Positions 1-12,165 of a DNA stretch of 64,000 nt are shown one piece after another; position 1 is the stretch's first letter; each line of letters starts with the position of its first letter. The position numbers and the translations under genes are program-made. The DNA is from Papilionanthe hookeriana x Papilionanthe teres (Eukaryota; Streptophyta; Magnoliopsida; Asparagales; Orchidaceae): contig CM040423.1 of assembly GCA_022702705.1 (NCBI GenBank), forward strand, positions 116,803,738 to 116,867,737, in the 5' to 3' direction. The notes beneath the pieces were generated by a model. That model had not been told where the DNA came from. It did no database searches and worked only from the letters and a program-made list of their open reading frames with translations.

Positions 1-2905
1 CGGTTCTCGTACCGTCTCCCGGTCCGACGCCATCCGAGCCGTCCGTCCGCGCGTGTATCGAATGGACCGCATCCGTTCATCGTCCCCAAGTGTGCTCACC
101 CGAGAGCCGTCCACACTAAATCCCTAAGATCTCACTCGATTCTCAATGGATTTTTACGTTCTTATACTCTACGGATTCGTCTCGAAGAGACGAACACATC
201 TATACGGCTAACATGCATCGAAACTAAAGCATTTGAAATGGAGAATCTCCGTAAGCTCGGGATGAAGAGTTAGCTCATACCTTGGCTCGTAGAAGTGTGG
301 CTTCAATCCGAGAGCCGTTGCACCTTCGATCGGGTCCCAAGCAAGCTCCGCGATGAAGTCTCCTGGTCCGTGAATCGTCCGGATATGATTTCGACCAAGC
401 CCGATCACAAAGCTTCGGAGGCCGGAGCAACCGGGTGGCCTCGGAGATGGGGCTTTTGATGGTGGACACCTTCCTCGGTCCGGTGAAGGTGTAGAGCCAA
501 TCAATTCGGGAATTGGCTCACCGTGGAGAAGTGTCCTGGTTTTGCGTGGAATTTCAACTCGAAATCGAGCTTACAGAGGAGAAATGGCGGGGAGTTTCAC
601 CGGGGATCAAGTGCTCTAAGGGTGGAGAAGGGTCTCGGAACAATTTTGCGTAGTTTTGGCAAGGTTTATGCTTCTCTCTTTCATGGCCGAGAGGGGTGGA
701 GTTTAAATAGAGCCGGCTTGGGGCCTCCTGTGGGGAGTTAGGGCTCGGGATCACCTGCTCCGTGAGGAGAAGAACAGCCATGGTGACCACTAGGCATGTG
801 GGCAGCTCAAGCAAGTGAGAATTTCAATGTTGGCTCACATGCGAGCTCTCGGCCATGGTGTTTTCCCGCGGCTCGGTGGCCGGCCGACCGTGCAATGGTC
901 ACCATCTTGGTCAGTGGGTCGTGGCTGAGGTTTAGTGTAGCAATCGGCAAATGTCATGTGTAAAGTGGTTGAATCAAAGTAGAATGGGGCATGGCTAGTT
1001 TTGAGTCTAAATGGGTCAATCCACCCATTTGGGCTTGGTGCACCCTTCAAGGTGGCTTTGGATGCCGTGGGGATCAAAGGGATCAGCTGGTTTGGCATGG
1101 AGAAGTCTCCATCCAAATATATTTGGATTAAATTTAAGTTTAGGTGAAACATGATTAAGGCTAATGAGCTTTAGGGATTAAGGAAAGCCCCCCTCTTCTT
1201 ACCCAATATGGCATGGTGGAGTGTCCAAAGCTCTCATGGCTCACATGTGGCTCATGCATGGCTTCATGGCTCACCTTCGGCTTGGCAAAAAGTTTGGTCA
1301 ATTTCATAAAAAAGGATTTTAAGGATTTTGGATAATTTGGTGGAAATTTGGATAAAGCTTCATTTAGAAATATTTGATCATTGGTTTAGGACTTAGGGAT
1401 GATTTTAATTGAAAGTATGATGAGGGGAAATGTCATATGGGCTTTGGAAGAATTTTTGGGGCTTTGGATTCTGGTGGAAGTGGCTTTTAAAATGGTTTAA
1501 GGAATGGGCCCTTAAGTTTAAAAATGAATTTATGGATGGGAATTTTGTAAAGAGGTTGGGCCAAATAATTGTTGGGTTTAGCTCATAGATGTGTCATGAG
1601 TGATTTGAAACAAATTGGGGGTGATTTGGATTTGAATTGGGTTGAATTCGGGTTAGGTTTGGGCTTAGGTCAAAAATGGGCCTTTTAACCTTGGGTTGAG
1701 TTCGAGTGGGGTTTGGGTCTAAATTTTGGGCAAATCATGTTAGGGTTTTGTTTGTGGGAATGTTAAGGAAGATTTAGAAAAGATTTGAGGTTAATTGGAG
1801 TTGAATTGGGTGAGTTCTGGGTTAAGTTTGGGTCATGGGTCCAAATCGGGCTTTAAGGCCAAAAGTGAGATCGGATCCAAATGTCAATCAAATTGGACTT
1901 GGATTTGGTCTAGATTGGTATTGGGAATGTTGAATTGAAGTTTAGAATTGAATTGGACCAGAATTTGGGTCAATTGGATAGGTTTGGTTTGACATCGGGT
2001 TCACTTTGGGTTAAAATGGGTGAAATTGGGGGTTTTGACAAAAGTAAGGTAAATTGACAAAATTGGCCCATGGTGTAGTTGGACAAAATGAAATTGGGAA
2101 TATTTAGGATTTTCTGGAATTTTCTGGGAATTTTCTGAATTTTTGGATTTTTAGGCCAAGAAGGGTATTTTGGGTATTTGGAGGGTATTGGGAGGTATTT
2201 TTGGAATCTTTGGTATTTTTGGGTATGGATGATCAATTTGAGTGATGTGGAGATGTTTGGGATTGATTTTGGAAAATTTTGGGTAATTTGGAAATTTTGC
2301 GAAAATTTGGTAATTTCGATGGTTTTGGGTAGTTTAGTAGGTGTAGGGTCCCGGGGTCAAAAATCGAAAATTTGGGAAATTGAAGATTGGGTGAATTTAA
2401 GTGGAAAGAAATCATTTTGGTTGAGCCATGAAGCCATTTCAAGCCCATATGAGCCATGAAAGGACTCATTTGAGGTATTCACTATGTTGTTCCTAACCCT
2501 CTTGACCAAGGGCTTAGGGGTTAAGGAGCATCCATGTGAATCACCTACATGAGTCGGAGGTTAAGTTGGGTATGGGTGTGGTTTTAGGAAGTGTGTGGAA
2601 ATGTAGTGTGTAAGTGTAGTGTAAGTCAGCCCCTTCACTGCACCGTGCCACCTGTAAGGCAGTCCTAAGTGCCAAAGAGTCCTATAGAACTCATCCTTTA
2701 AACTTCCACATTTGATTTCAACCCTCTAGGTGATTAGGGGTCTATAGTCAAGTTTGTGGAGTTTGCAGGGACTTTAGAAGTGGTTTGAATTTCTAAAAGG
2801 CGGGTCCCAATTCTAGTCCTTTAAGATAGTCAAAGGAAAAGCCTAAGGCTAGATCCTAAGCACTAAAAAGAAGAAGGGAAGACCTCATCAAAAATGAGGT
2901 CAACA
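1..2905. repeat. Dispersed repeat R1, copy 1 (left end outside window)
   Basis: This stretch is similar, in the same order, to 27166-29942. Shared landmarks include a GC-rich start with an 'aaaccctaag'-like segment and 'gctaacatgcatcgaaa' (near 208-226), a long G/T-rich middle, a block with 'atgttgttcctaaccctctt' (near 2481), and a terminal hairpin at 2881-2901. Similarity stops just after 'gaggtcaac', which makes that the right boundary. The minus-strand open frames in the GC-rich part are not conserved as protein between the copies, so I do not call a gene. The repeat class is unknown: I see no LTR ends, transposase or RT. Confidence 0.7.
2881..2901. other. Terminal hairpin of R1 copy 1
   Basis: GACCTCAT and ATGAGGTC form a perfect 8-bp stem around the loop CAAAA. 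The same hairpin, with a 7-bp stem, ends R1 copy 2 at 29919-29939. It marks the right edge of the shared sequence. Confidence 0.7.
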
Positions 2906-3260
2906 TAAACCAAGCGCTTTGTGGGAAGCAACCCATATTTTTCTTTTGTTTTGAGTGTTTTTGTGTTTTAATATAAGGTTATGCCTCCATCTTGTTTAAT
3001 TTTATATTACTTTAGAAAAATTTGATGCTTATAAGTCTTTATTGACTTAAGCTGAAAATTATTTTAAAGTATGTAAATTTAAAAATTGGATCACTCTATT
3101 TTGAATATGAGTAAAAAAGGAGATCAAGTTAACCTTCACTATGATTGCGTACGATGTGAGTTGTTGAGTCTAAATTACTCTTACCAGTATAGTATACCTA
3201 TCTTGGAGAACGAAATTTTGAAATTTGACGATTAGGCGAAAAGGAGTTGAACATAGTTTC

Positions 3261-3354
3261 GGCGCCTAAGTGCCAGAATTCGGTACCTAAGCGCCGGAAT
3301 CATGTTATGTATCAATAGGTCCGGTGCTCAGGCACCGGATTCGCGCTCAAGCGC
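3261..3354. promoter_or_regulatory. GC-rich dyad cluster A1, upstream of ORF-a
   Basis: Four imperfect to perfect dyads lie within 94 bp: GGCGCCTAAGTGCC (3261), GGTACCTAAGCGCC (3282), CCGGTGCTCAGGCACCGG (3321, perfect 7-bp arms) and GCGCTCAAGCGC (3343). A TATA-like TATAAAT follows at 3412-3418, and the ORF-a ATG is at 3506. The layout resembles the U3 region of the related solo LTR, where the same dyads precede TATAAATA. A promoter function is inferred, not shown. Confidence 0.5.
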
Positions 3355-3505
3355 CACGATGCATCGGGACGTGCAAAAACCAAAATTTTCGTTTTTCACA
3401 CGATTTTCCCTTATAAATCAATCTATTCTCTTCCCTAACCATCAAGCAATCAGAATTACGTCCCTTACACTTCATTCCTGAGAGATTTGAGAGAATTTTG
3501 AAGAA

Positions 3506-3854
3506 ATGAGAGGAAGAAATCATAGAGAAGAAGTTAGAGACAAGGTTTCTAGGGATCCTCAACCCTACTTCAATGGTTTCATCGCTGTAAGTTTTGAAAA
3601 AAATCTCTAGTCGTTTGGATAAGTTTGAAGTGGGTTTTAAAAGAATTGGAGATCGCCTTCATGAGATGTTTCATCAGATTGAACATCTAGAATGGAAGAT
3701 GAAACTTCAATTTGATCATTTTGCGGCTTATCAAGATGCTCAAGTTGAAATATATGCGAAGAAAAAATGGATTGACGAAAAAACGGCTACGAATTTCCCG
3801 AGAGCGTTAGTGTTCTTTCCAAGTAGAATTCACAATTTCCCTTGTGAAGATTGA
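3506..3854 (+). pseudogene. Env-position ORF-a remnant, family A (central domain deleted)
   Basis: The reading starts at ATG 3506 (MRGRNHREEVRD...), 94 bp after a TATA-like box, and runs about 30 codons to a TAG. An adjacent frame from about 3594 to 3854 encodes a charged, helical segment (FHQIEHLEWKMKLQF) ending in an acidic tail. That segment resembles the coiled-coil C-terminus of ORF-a in element B (DLFDHID...MKEHFDHSGHLE). The central plant-transposon-protein domain seen in the other copies is absent, so N- and C-termini were joined by a deletion plus a frameshift. The function of these ORFs is unknown; they occupy the env position of Athila elements. Confidence 0.6.
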
Positions 3855-4253
3855 ATATTCTGGTAATGGGTTAATTATTATATGGTTTGTTGAGTCGTTG
3901 TATCGATTTAAAGAATCGATTGTGTTTGTTTGTGTATTTGCTTTCATGTTCAATGTGTATTGTTTTTGCTTAGAAATTGTTATGTTTGAGTGTGTATTAG
4001 GAACTTGAATCAAGAATAATACTTATCTGGAATGTTTTGAGTCAACATTGAAGATTATGAATGGAATTTAGTGAGTTTGATGTAAACTTAGTGTTTGATT
4101 GGTGGATTTAATATTTAATTTTTAAAATTTTTGGAAAATGTTTTGGAAGTTAGAAACTGAAGCCCTACTCTAATATGAGTAATTGGAAGTTGAATTTATG
4201 AATTTTGGTGGAAAATTAAATTTAAAAATAATTTTTTTGTGAAAGGCGAGTCT

Positions 4254-4288
4254 GGCGCCTGGGTGCCAGAATTCGGCGCCTAAGCACC
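4254..4288. promoter_or_regulatory. GC-rich dyad cluster A2, upstream of ORF-b
   Basis: Two dyads, GGCGCCTGGGTGCC (4254) and GGCGCCTAAGCACC (4275), lie about 370 bp before the ORF-b start, in the same relative place as cluster B2 of element B. No clear TATA box follows here. A regulatory role is inference. Confidence 0.45.
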
Positions 4289-4455
4289 AGTTCGGCCTGC
4301 CACCCGAAAATTACCATTTAAACCCCCAAAAGCCATTTTTGACGCCTAAGCTTCATCTTCTTCCCCATTTTCGCGAAAATACACCCTTTGGATCCATTTT
4401 GAGGTCAATACATTAAGGATTTGAGCGCGAAACTACTCGATTTCATCGTCTCAAG

Positions 4456-4657
4456 GTTAGATCTACACTTTAAACCATTTGTTTTCGAATTTCACCATAG
4501 ATTTTCCTAGTTTTTGCTAAGAACCGAAATTTTGACAAAAATTTTTTTTATTTTTAGTGATTTCTTTGGATTTTTAAACTTATTTTAAGTTTTATAAACT
4601 TAAAAAGAGTTTAAATCTTTGATTCCTAAATTTGTTCTTGTTTTCTTTCACATTTAG
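4456..4657 (+). other. Candidate leader intron before ORF-b, family A
   Basis: The sequence AAG|GTTAGA at 4453-4461 and a pyrimidine-rich acceptor 'ttctttcacatttag' ending at 4657 bracket 202 AT-rich bases. ORF-b's ATG follows at once (4658). Element B has the same arrangement over 200 bp (21247-21446). The shared upstream text (gatttcatc-t-tctc) and the shared 'ttcaccat' inside support homology. The donor GTTAG is weaker than in B. Confidence 0.45.
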
Positions 4658-5815
4658 ATGTGCCTAAAATCTAAGCGTGGGAAGGGACGAGAAAATTTTG
4701 ATAGCAGTAAATTTTCAACTGCGGCTGCACATTTTCGCTTCCACGAACTTGCGTCGTCGAGAAAGTTCATCTCGGAACGAAGTTTTTATCATCCTGTGGA
4801 GATGATCAAAAACACTATCGTTGCGTATAACTGACAACGATTTTGTTACTTCACTACTATTGCTGTTATCCCGGTTCGAGAATTTTATGCAAATTTTCTG
4901 GATGCTGAAGATTCTGAAGTCTTTGTTAGAGGAATCAGAGTAGGATTTACTCTAGAAAGAATTAACATATTCTATGGCCTGCCACCGACGATTGAGTGCT
5001 ATTATTCCGGATTATCACCATCCGAGGGTGATTTGGATATGATTATTGCCTATTCGATCGACTGGCATCGGATCTTGGAAGATCAGAACGGCAAAAGGGT
5101 AAATTTCAAATCTTCCAAGCTAAATGGTATTTCAAAAGCATGGCACTATTTCATTTCTGCGAGATTGTTACCTTCCAATCATCTGAGTGAAGTAACTAAA
5201 GATCGAGCGATCTAGAAATACTGCATTCAGGAGAGGAAGCCTATAGACGTTGGCAGTATTATTTATGAATCTGTGGATTCTATTGCGAGATACAACACTT
5301 CTGTTGGATTGGGATTTCCTTCTTTGATTTATTCGTTATGTGTTAATGATGGAGTCAGTGCTGATATTTCTGAAGAGAAGTTAGAGACTACTAAGCCAAT
5401 TGGGCAGGAGAGTGTTAGTATCTATGATCGTCTTCGAGGGAAGAGATCGACCGCTCCTTCTACTTCTGCATATACTCCAGGTAGACCTTCTACTTCTCGC
5501 CCCTCTACTTCAGCTGAGCCACCATCTAGTTTCTGGGAGTCCATGCATGATCAGTTTTTAGAGCAGCAGCAGGAGTTGTTTCAGACTCACTGCAGGATAG
5601 ATACTATTGACAAGAAACTGGATCATCTTTTTGACTATACCCAGAGGAAGAGTAGTTACGATGCAGAGTACGATGAAGCCCTAGTCAGATTTCTGAAGGG
5701 TGAACATGATGTGAGTTTCCCTACTTTTTCTAGCTTTACACTATTTATTGATCCTAAGGACGTTGAGTTTTCCTTTGGTGATGATGATGACGATGAGGCG
5801 ACAGCTTGTGATTAG
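4658..5815 (+). pseudogene. Env-position ORF-b, family A (plant transposon protein type)
   Basis: One frame runs from ATG 4658 for 385 residues with only two in-frame stops, TGA at 4832 and TAG at 5213. Residues ~30-250 match the domain of Athila 3' ORFs annotated as 'putative plant transposon protein': FCYFTTIAVIPVREFYANF, then SKLNGISKAWHYFISARLLP and KPIDVGSII. A Ser/Thr/Pro-rich linker (STAPSTSAYTPGRPSTSRP) follows, then a helical region (QFLEQQQELFQTHCRIDTID) and a very acidic tail (DDDDDEATACD). No signal peptide or membrane segment is evident, so a true envelope is unlikely. The first stop sits where related copies have Trp (TGG to TGA). Its function is unknown. Confidence 0.75.
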
Positions 5816-6240
5816 TAGTAGAGAGATTTTTATGTAGTGCTACTCTATTGTTAGTTTGTTTTGTTTGGATTATTTGTTAGTTTTATGCTTGATGTATTTG
5901 TTTAATTTATGTACTTGTGTGGATGGATTCTGTGATTAAAACATTTTTAGTATATTGTGTTGAGACTGATGTTAGAGTTAATTTATATGTTTGTTTTAGT
6001 CTACTGTTTAGAACTTAGTAATTTTGCTCTGCTTTAATTTTTATTTCAAATTTAGTATAATAAAAATTAGCCTGCTTATTTTTTTTAATATACATGCTTC
6101 AATTTTATCTTAATTATTCATAAAAGCATGTTTAGAAAGTTAATTTTTCTTTTTAAGATTGTTTTTACATACTTATAAAAATTCTTATGATTTTCTTTCT
6201 CTCACACTTTCAAAATTTTCATAGTGTACCAAAACTTAAG

Positions 6241-6255
6241 TTTGGGGAAGGGAAA
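6241..6255 (+). other. Internal polypurine-like tract, family A
   Basis: TTTGGGGAAGGGAAA lies 865 bp before the 3' LTR. Element B has GTTTGGGGGGAGAG 856 bp before its 3' LTR. Both follow 'aag' or 'taag', as the true 3' PPT does. It may be a second plus-strand priming site. The rest of 5816-7080 is AT-rich and shows no ORF. Confidence 0.45.
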
Positions 6256-6672
6256 TACATTCAAATTTAAATTTTATTTGTCCTTAAAGAGCTAATATTT
6301 TCTTAAAAATAAAAACTTTTTAACATAACTTAAGGAATAAAGAATTTATTTGAGACCACTTTTATTTTTGAAATTATAAACAATTTAGTGAAATTAACTA
6401 AAGTTTTACTAACTTTAATTGATTTTAAGAATAGAATTATTTATCTTAAGGAAGAATAAGATTAAAAAAATTTTCTATTCATGATAGAAATGATAGAATT
6501 TAGAAATATTAAGTAATAAAAAATTATCACTTGAAAAAGAAAAGATTGGAAATCTTTTTGAATTCTTATTTATGTTATAATAATTAAGTGAAAATGTATA
6601 AGTTTTAAAAATATAAGTTAAGGATAATGAAGTTCAAAACCATTAACAAGTTATCCAGATATAGTAATCCTC

Positions 6673-6703
<31 letters not shown>
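6673..6703. repeat. (TA)n microsatellite
   Basis: About 15 TA units inside the non-coding 3' region of the family-A element. Confidence 0.95.
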
Positions 6704-6708
<5 letters not shown>

Positions 6709-7080
6709 GAGTAGAAGCTTGAGAAAATGTCTAATCAAAAATTGGTTTCACTTGAATTATCTTATAGGAAGAAAACTAGTTACATATCTTACTTAATTTT
6801 TATACATGAATATTCATTTAAAAACAATTTTTCAAGAAAAACATTTTCTTGTAAATAATCTATGAGATCTTAATATAATAAGCTTTTATTATTTTCAAAA
6901 TGAATGAAAAGTTTGAGATCTTATGATTTAGTAGTTGAATATTCTTTAATTTCTTAAAATTAAACCTAGTTAGTAAAATTAGGTTAATAATTTTCTAAAG
7001 ACTTTATAAAATAAAAAATTATAAGGAATCTTAAATATTTATCTTTTATTCCAAAGGTTATATTTTATATATTAAAAAGA

Positions 7081-7119
7081 GTTACTTGAGGACAAGTAAC
7101 ATTTAAGTTTGAGGGATTT
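7081..7119 (+). other. Hairpin and 3' polypurine tract, family A
   Basis: GTTACTTGAGGACAAGTAAC (7081-7100) is a perfect 8-bp stem with an AGGA loop. It is followed by 'aagtttgagggatttt' directly before the LTR start TGATCC. The homologous element B hairpin at 23981-24000 has A-T instead of G-C as the closing pair. The purine-rich tract is the expected plus-strand primer of reverse transcription. Confidence 0.75.
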
Positions 7120-8162
7120 TGATCCATGAAGAAAAATACAAATTTTTATGCCTTGATTTTTATCAATTTCTAAGGATATTATGCTTTAATGAAAGGTATT
7201 TTTGTGTTTTTGGATGTAGGTGATGTAAAAGGTCTAGAAAAGCAAAAGAAGCAAAAAAGGAGCAAAAATGGAGCAAAATACAAAAGAAGAAAAAAATATG
7301 GCTCGGCGCCTAAGCGCCGGACTCGATACTAAAAGCTCGTGAAGTTTTTGACGACTTTTGGACGGTTATTTTGACGGAGTGAGCAGTTATTGGACATTCT
7401 AGAAGACTGGCAGTTGTTTCTTGATAATAGGACATGTGATACATTGCATTTGGATGCTCCAAAACAGTTTTAAATGCAAAGATTAGGAAGATAAGATTTA
7501 AAGGGCATAAAATTGATAAGTTTTTAGAGTGACAGGCTAAATTCTTATAATTTGATTTATAGATCAGGAATGGGTCACTAGTAGGGACGACCATAGCCAC
7601 CCTTGGACATCTAGTAGCGAGAGTCTAGATTAACCCATTACTACTAACAATACATCCGGACTCGATACGTAAGTTAGCCGATGTTCTTTGCGCCTGGATC
7701 AAAGGGTAAAGAACAGGAATATTTCTATTTGGCACAATATCATAAATCAAATTCTCCAACAAATATTAAATTATCTTAAAAATCTTGGATTAATTGAAGG
7801 AAAGAAAGTTGTTATTTTATAAAGTTTTCATAAATCATTCTTTTAGTATTGTTTTCTTTAATTGCATCTAGTAAATTAATAGTAATTTATAGTTAATTTA
7901 AAGGATAAAAGATATTTTTAAAATATAATATTTAGAAAATTTATTTCTATAATTTTTCCCCATAGGATCGATACTTGGGTTATAATAGAAAACCCTATAT
8001 TACTTGAAACTATACGTATACTTGCGTAGTACCCCCAGTGTGTAAAGTAATTTCTAAAATTTACAATATTTTGATTTATACACTAGTCACTTATTATAAA
8101 TTGGCTCAAGCTTTGGCCATCTTTTGGAAGCATATATTACTGCGTTACTTGCGGTCGGGTCA
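7120..8162 (+). repeat. 3' LTR of family A, internally deleted
   Basis: Starts TGATCCATGAAG right after the PPT and ends CGGTCGGGTCA. The reverse complement of 32436-34708 matches both ends. It contains the dyad CGGCGCCTAAGCGCCG (7304-7319) and the U5 motif near 7998-8033. At 1043 bp it is less than half the length of the solo LTR (2273 bp). The missing part, lost around 7465-7490, includes the TATA box region. Confidence 0.8.
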
Positions 8163-10030
8163 AGGCCATACAAGAAAATGAGTACTTTGAAAATGTTCTT
8201 CTTATGAGAACTTGAGTTTTTTTTACGAAACGCAAACAAGTTCTATAAATACCTTAAAGACTAGGGTCCTGACATAGAGGAGTGTATACACCTCCAAAAT
8301 CTTGATTAAAGCCGAGAAGCTCAAGGAGTTTGTGGCCCCATGGGCATTAATACAAAGTCAGGGTAAGTACTAAATAGAAGAAGACACTTACAATCCCATC
8401 TAAGTCAATGCTATGAACATCTTGGGGATAATGTCATCCATCCTTAGAGGAGATCCGATCTAATGAGCCAATCACAAGAAACTCAGAACCAGAGAACTTT
8501 GCATCACTACTTTCCCTCTGAAGTAAAGGCCTTATCTACTGATTATTTTTGGTGATGAGGATTTTCCCTCGAAAGGGAATCTGAACATTGATGTCGTTAC
8601 GGTCACATCGATAATTAACAACTACTACGTCGGTAGTTCTTTTTTTTTGGCATTGATAGTTCAAAGAATATCCTATTCAAGTCAACCTTTGACAAAATGA
8701 ATCTATCAACTAACTAGCTAGTGGTGCCAACCAATCCGCACTATGGCTTCTCTAGCGAGGGAAAGGAAGCCTTTGAAATAATTAGGCTATGAGTCATTTG
8801 AGGAGAAAGTGAGGCAATATACCAACAAGGATGAATTCCTTATGATTGACATGTCACCCACTTTTAATGCTATATTTGGTTTCTCACTACTCAACGACTT
8901 CAGAGCCGTAGCCTCCACATACCACATTGCGGTAAAATTTCCATGCAATGAGGAGATAGTTACCATTCGAGATAATTTTGAACAGTCCCAAACATGTGAT
9001 CTACACACGGTCGACAACATGGAATAAGAGTCATTAGACATTCATTACAAGTGAGATGGGGTATTAAGACTGACGAAACCACTGGAGTGATTTCTTTTGT
9101 CGATGGAGAGGTATGTAAATTATTCATAATTAGTGAAAACTTTGGTGCAGGATATAGAGACTTGCTAATCCAAACTCTTTGGGAGCATAAAGAAATTTTT
9201 GCCTAGTTGGCCACTGAAATGCCAGGCATCCTGATTTACGTAGCATGCCACTGCCTAAAATTTAATCGAGTCATTTGACTCGTGAAGCAGAAGATGGGAA
9301 CTTTGACCATGATGTTGGTCAGGCCGATTCGCTAAGAGGTGCAGGAGGTTAAGGAGGAAGGCTACATTCAAGAGGAACAATACTCTCAACATGGGTCTCC
9401 AATGTGGTCATGATCCAAAAGTCAAATGAAAAATGAAAGATGTGCATGGACTTCAAGAACCTGAACTCTGCCTACCGAAAGAACAACTACGCTCTGAGTG
9501 GATCGACCCTCTAATAGATTCGATAATTGGTTATTCAGTAATGAAATTCTTGGATGCTATCTTTGACTACTAATATATTGAAATGCATATAGTTGATGCA
9601 AAGAAGACCACATTTATTACAAGTGAAGGCTTGTACTATTATAATAAAATACCCTTTGGGCTAAAAAAATACAGGGGCAACTACTAGTATTAAATAGATG
9701 TAATTTTTTCGAATTAAAAAGGAAAAATATTGAAGTCTATGCGGATGATGTCCTAGTCAAAACTCGGTTAGCCGAATAACATATAAACGACTTGAAAAGA
9801 AATATTTCAAATACTCAGAAAATATGACATTAAATTTAATCCACTGAAATGCACGTTTGGAGCTTCGACCAATAAATTCCTTGGATACCTCTTGACACCG
9901 AACTTATAAAAGCCAACCAGAAAAAAGTACAAGCACTATTGAATATGCCCTCTCCTAGAAATGCTAAGGAGGTGCAAAAGCTGATCGACCGAAAGCAGCG
10001 CTCGGCCAGATCAATTCAAAGTTGGGCGAC
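8163..10030 (+). pseudogene. Decayed Ty3/gypsy (Tat-like) protease-RT fragment
   Basis: Translated pieces in several frames match plant gypsy polyproteins. The end of the protease region reads SPTFNAIFGFSLLNDFRAVA (8848-8910). An RT segment near 9580-9690 reads YYYNKIPFGLKKYRGNY. An RT active-site segment near 9725-9765 reads NIEVYADDVLVKT. A post-RT segment near 9930-10010 reads NMPSPRNAKEVQKL. The order is collinear with pol. Numerous stops and frameshifts break it and no LTRs are recognisable. The YADDVLVK type points to the Tat/Ogre side of Ty3/gypsy rather than to the adjacent Athila elements. The first ~500 bp have no recognised match. Confidence 0.7.
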
Positions 10031-10757
10031 AAATTAATTATCCTAAAAAAATATACTAATAAGAAATTGATGACAAAAATGCAATGAACATTTCATTTTT
10101 GTAAAAATTATTAGGATAAATCATAGTTCAATATATTGGGTTTTCAATTATTTTTCCTCTTAAATAACCTATTCAATGTGAATTCATTAAGGCTTATACA
10201 TATTAATCTAGAAAGAAACAACTAATCTGATCTGGGCTACAATGATCGATTTGGATTGGATCAAATAAGTCATAATAGAAACTAAATATCTAAAATTTGC
10301 AAAATCAATATTGTTCCGAATTTGGACAAAATTAATTAAAATTTGATAAGGTTATGCACATTATTCTTCTCCAATGCAATGGAAGAAACGAATAAAACAT
10401 CCTTAATAATCCTGAAAAAAAAAATTGAAGTTTTAATCAATTTAAAATGATATTGATAAAGTATCTTATATGGTTGAATGCAATTGCTTAAAAGATAAAT
10501 GAGTTTTCAATTTTGCATTATATTGTGATTTTTTTTGAATGGGCTTTCATTGGTACATTGTTGATGAGGTTTTGTTGTAAAAATATAATTATCTTCGAAG
10601 AGATTATAAATGAAGTTGATGCATTTTTCTCTACTAAAAGACATAAATCAAAGGTGGAGCAAACTTCAGAATCAAGCCATAACTGAACCAAGCAATTGAT
10701 TTGGATATATACTAGATAGTTCGATGTGTAATTGATATGTATTGTCCGATGGCAATA

Positions 10758-10760
<3 letters not shown>
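10031..10760. other. AT-rich stretch without a recognised gene
   Basis: Only short inverted matches are visible, for example 'attatccta' near 10038 and 'taggataaat' near 10112. I see no coding signal. Confidence 0.5.
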
Positions 10761-10788
<28 letters not shown>

Positions 10789-12165
10789 TGAAGAAAGAGC
10801 GACCCATGGCTCTCTATGTGTTAATTATAAAATGTGAGTATAGATTTTGAGGGGAGGTGAATCCCCAAAACTAGAAAGATAAAAAAAGTACAATAACTCA
10901 CTCATAGGGGTTTCACCTCCCACCTTACAACTCACACAAAAGAAATTCAATTATAAAGCATAGTTATATGTATACCCAAAAAAGTAAACCCCCAATGTAA
11001 TACAAAACAGGAGCAAAATAGCATGAATGTCCAAGTATCTGAGGGAGTTGCATGTAATAATCTTGAAGAAAGAGTGTACCCTCCATAGCATGATTGAAGT
11101 GCACCATTACAGCAAAAATTCCAGCATTAAGAGGTGGAAAGGAAAGGCTAGACTGCAATAAATTAAAAAACCACTGCAAAGGAAGAGCCGCAGAAAGTCT
11201 CTAACAAAATAGTTATGGCAGGCAGTAGGAGAAAAGCAAGCAATAATGAAACCAATCCCACCATCAGTAGTGTAAATATCACAATGAAATTATCCAGCAT
11301 GTACAACAGTGTTCATCCAAAAAACAAACCCTTATAGAGGTCAGAGCACCTACACCTGTAACACTGCAATTAAAATCTAACATATGGAAGATCAATTAGC
11401 TCACTAGCTAATAAAAGAAGTAGAGACTTTAATGGAGCAGTCCACACCATAGGTCTCTCTTGTGCATGCTTAGCTAACCAGTAAGCATGGGAGTTACCCT
11501 CCTTATATATAAAACTCATGTGTACCTGCAGATGGTGTTTTGAAATGATATGTCAGATTCGTTTAAACAAATAAATAAGGTCCCAAGGGAGGGGTGAGAC
11601 CTTAACAAACAACTTAAACAACATCATTGAATCAAATTCAACCTAAATGCAAGTAAAATTAAAGTATATTGCAGTCTTTAAAGCCAGAAACAAAGCCCAA
11701 GCCTTAGTAATAAGTGGAGCCTCAACCACCACAGGGGAAAAAAAAATGACTAACTATGATGATCTCTAAAGTTGTCTCCAACCCCAGAGAAAGAATCAGT
11801 CCAGCTATCATCAATGTTCACTTTGATCCATCCTGAAGGAGGAGGCTTCTATTTAATCAGAACAGGCCTCCTGATTCTAATAGGTGAGAGAAGTTCACCA
11901 GAGCTAGCTTTGGTGGCTCTATAAAAGTATGACAAAATATAAGAGAAAGTAACAAAGGTAGAGGGATGTACATCATTAAATTTAAAACTATACCTAGCAT
12001 TCCACAAAAGCCAAAGGACCACAAGAGAGAAATAAAACAGTTTTTTCCTAAAATTGGTGGCCTACTTCCAAACAGTGAGAAATCCTTCAATATAGCAGCA
12101 ATCAGGCCATACTAGACCAAAGTGAGTACCCAACAGGGCCCAAATTTCTTTAGTAACTACTGTCG
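10761..12165 (-). mobile_element. L1-type LINE, 5'-truncated, ending in (TA)n
   Basis: The minus strand encodes, with many stops, the linker and zinc-finger tail (LLWSFGFCGMLG near 12020; compare LVLWFIWNARNS of the LINE at 36500), then an RNase H-like start (PPSGWIKVNIDDSW near 11820). The 3' UTR ends in 'catagagagccatgggtcgctctttcttc' on the minus strand, the counterpart of 'atgtagggagcctcttgttgctcc' at 55759. The element ends at (TA)n, 10761-10789. Only the C-terminal part of ORF2 and the 3' UTR remain. Confidence 0.75.

Larger units (their letters stand above)
2903..8162 (+). mobile_element. Athila-like Ty3/gypsy element, family A, 3' half only
   Basis: The segment begins abruptly next to R1 with the post-integrase motif 'caagcgctttgtgggaagcaacccat' region (2911-2936), which element B also has right after integrase (18921-18948). 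It then holds two env-position ORFs, an internal purine tract, a hairpin plus PPT and a 3' LTR, in the same order as in element B. The 5' LTR, gag and pol are missing and no target duplication can be checked, so this is a 5'-truncated remnant. Family assignment comes from the 3' ORF type and the LTR similarity to 32436-34708. Confidence 0.85.

Noticed and set aside
208..1152. Minus-strand open frames of 86-105 codons in the GC-rich start of R1
   Set aside because: The protein is not conserved in the second R1 copy, where the matching region is in other frames; they are by-products of local base composition.
2881..2901. R1 as a canonical Helitron
   Set aside because: The terminal hairpin is there, but no CTRR end follows and no Rep/helicase sequence was found.
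3807..4013. Minus-strand ORF over the end of ORF-a
   Set aside because: Antisense shadow in AT-rich sequence; no motif and no conservation.
8163..10030. Endogenous caulimovirid instead of gypsy element
   Set aside because: The protease-RT fragments match gypsy order and motifs, and no movement or coat protein sequence is visible.
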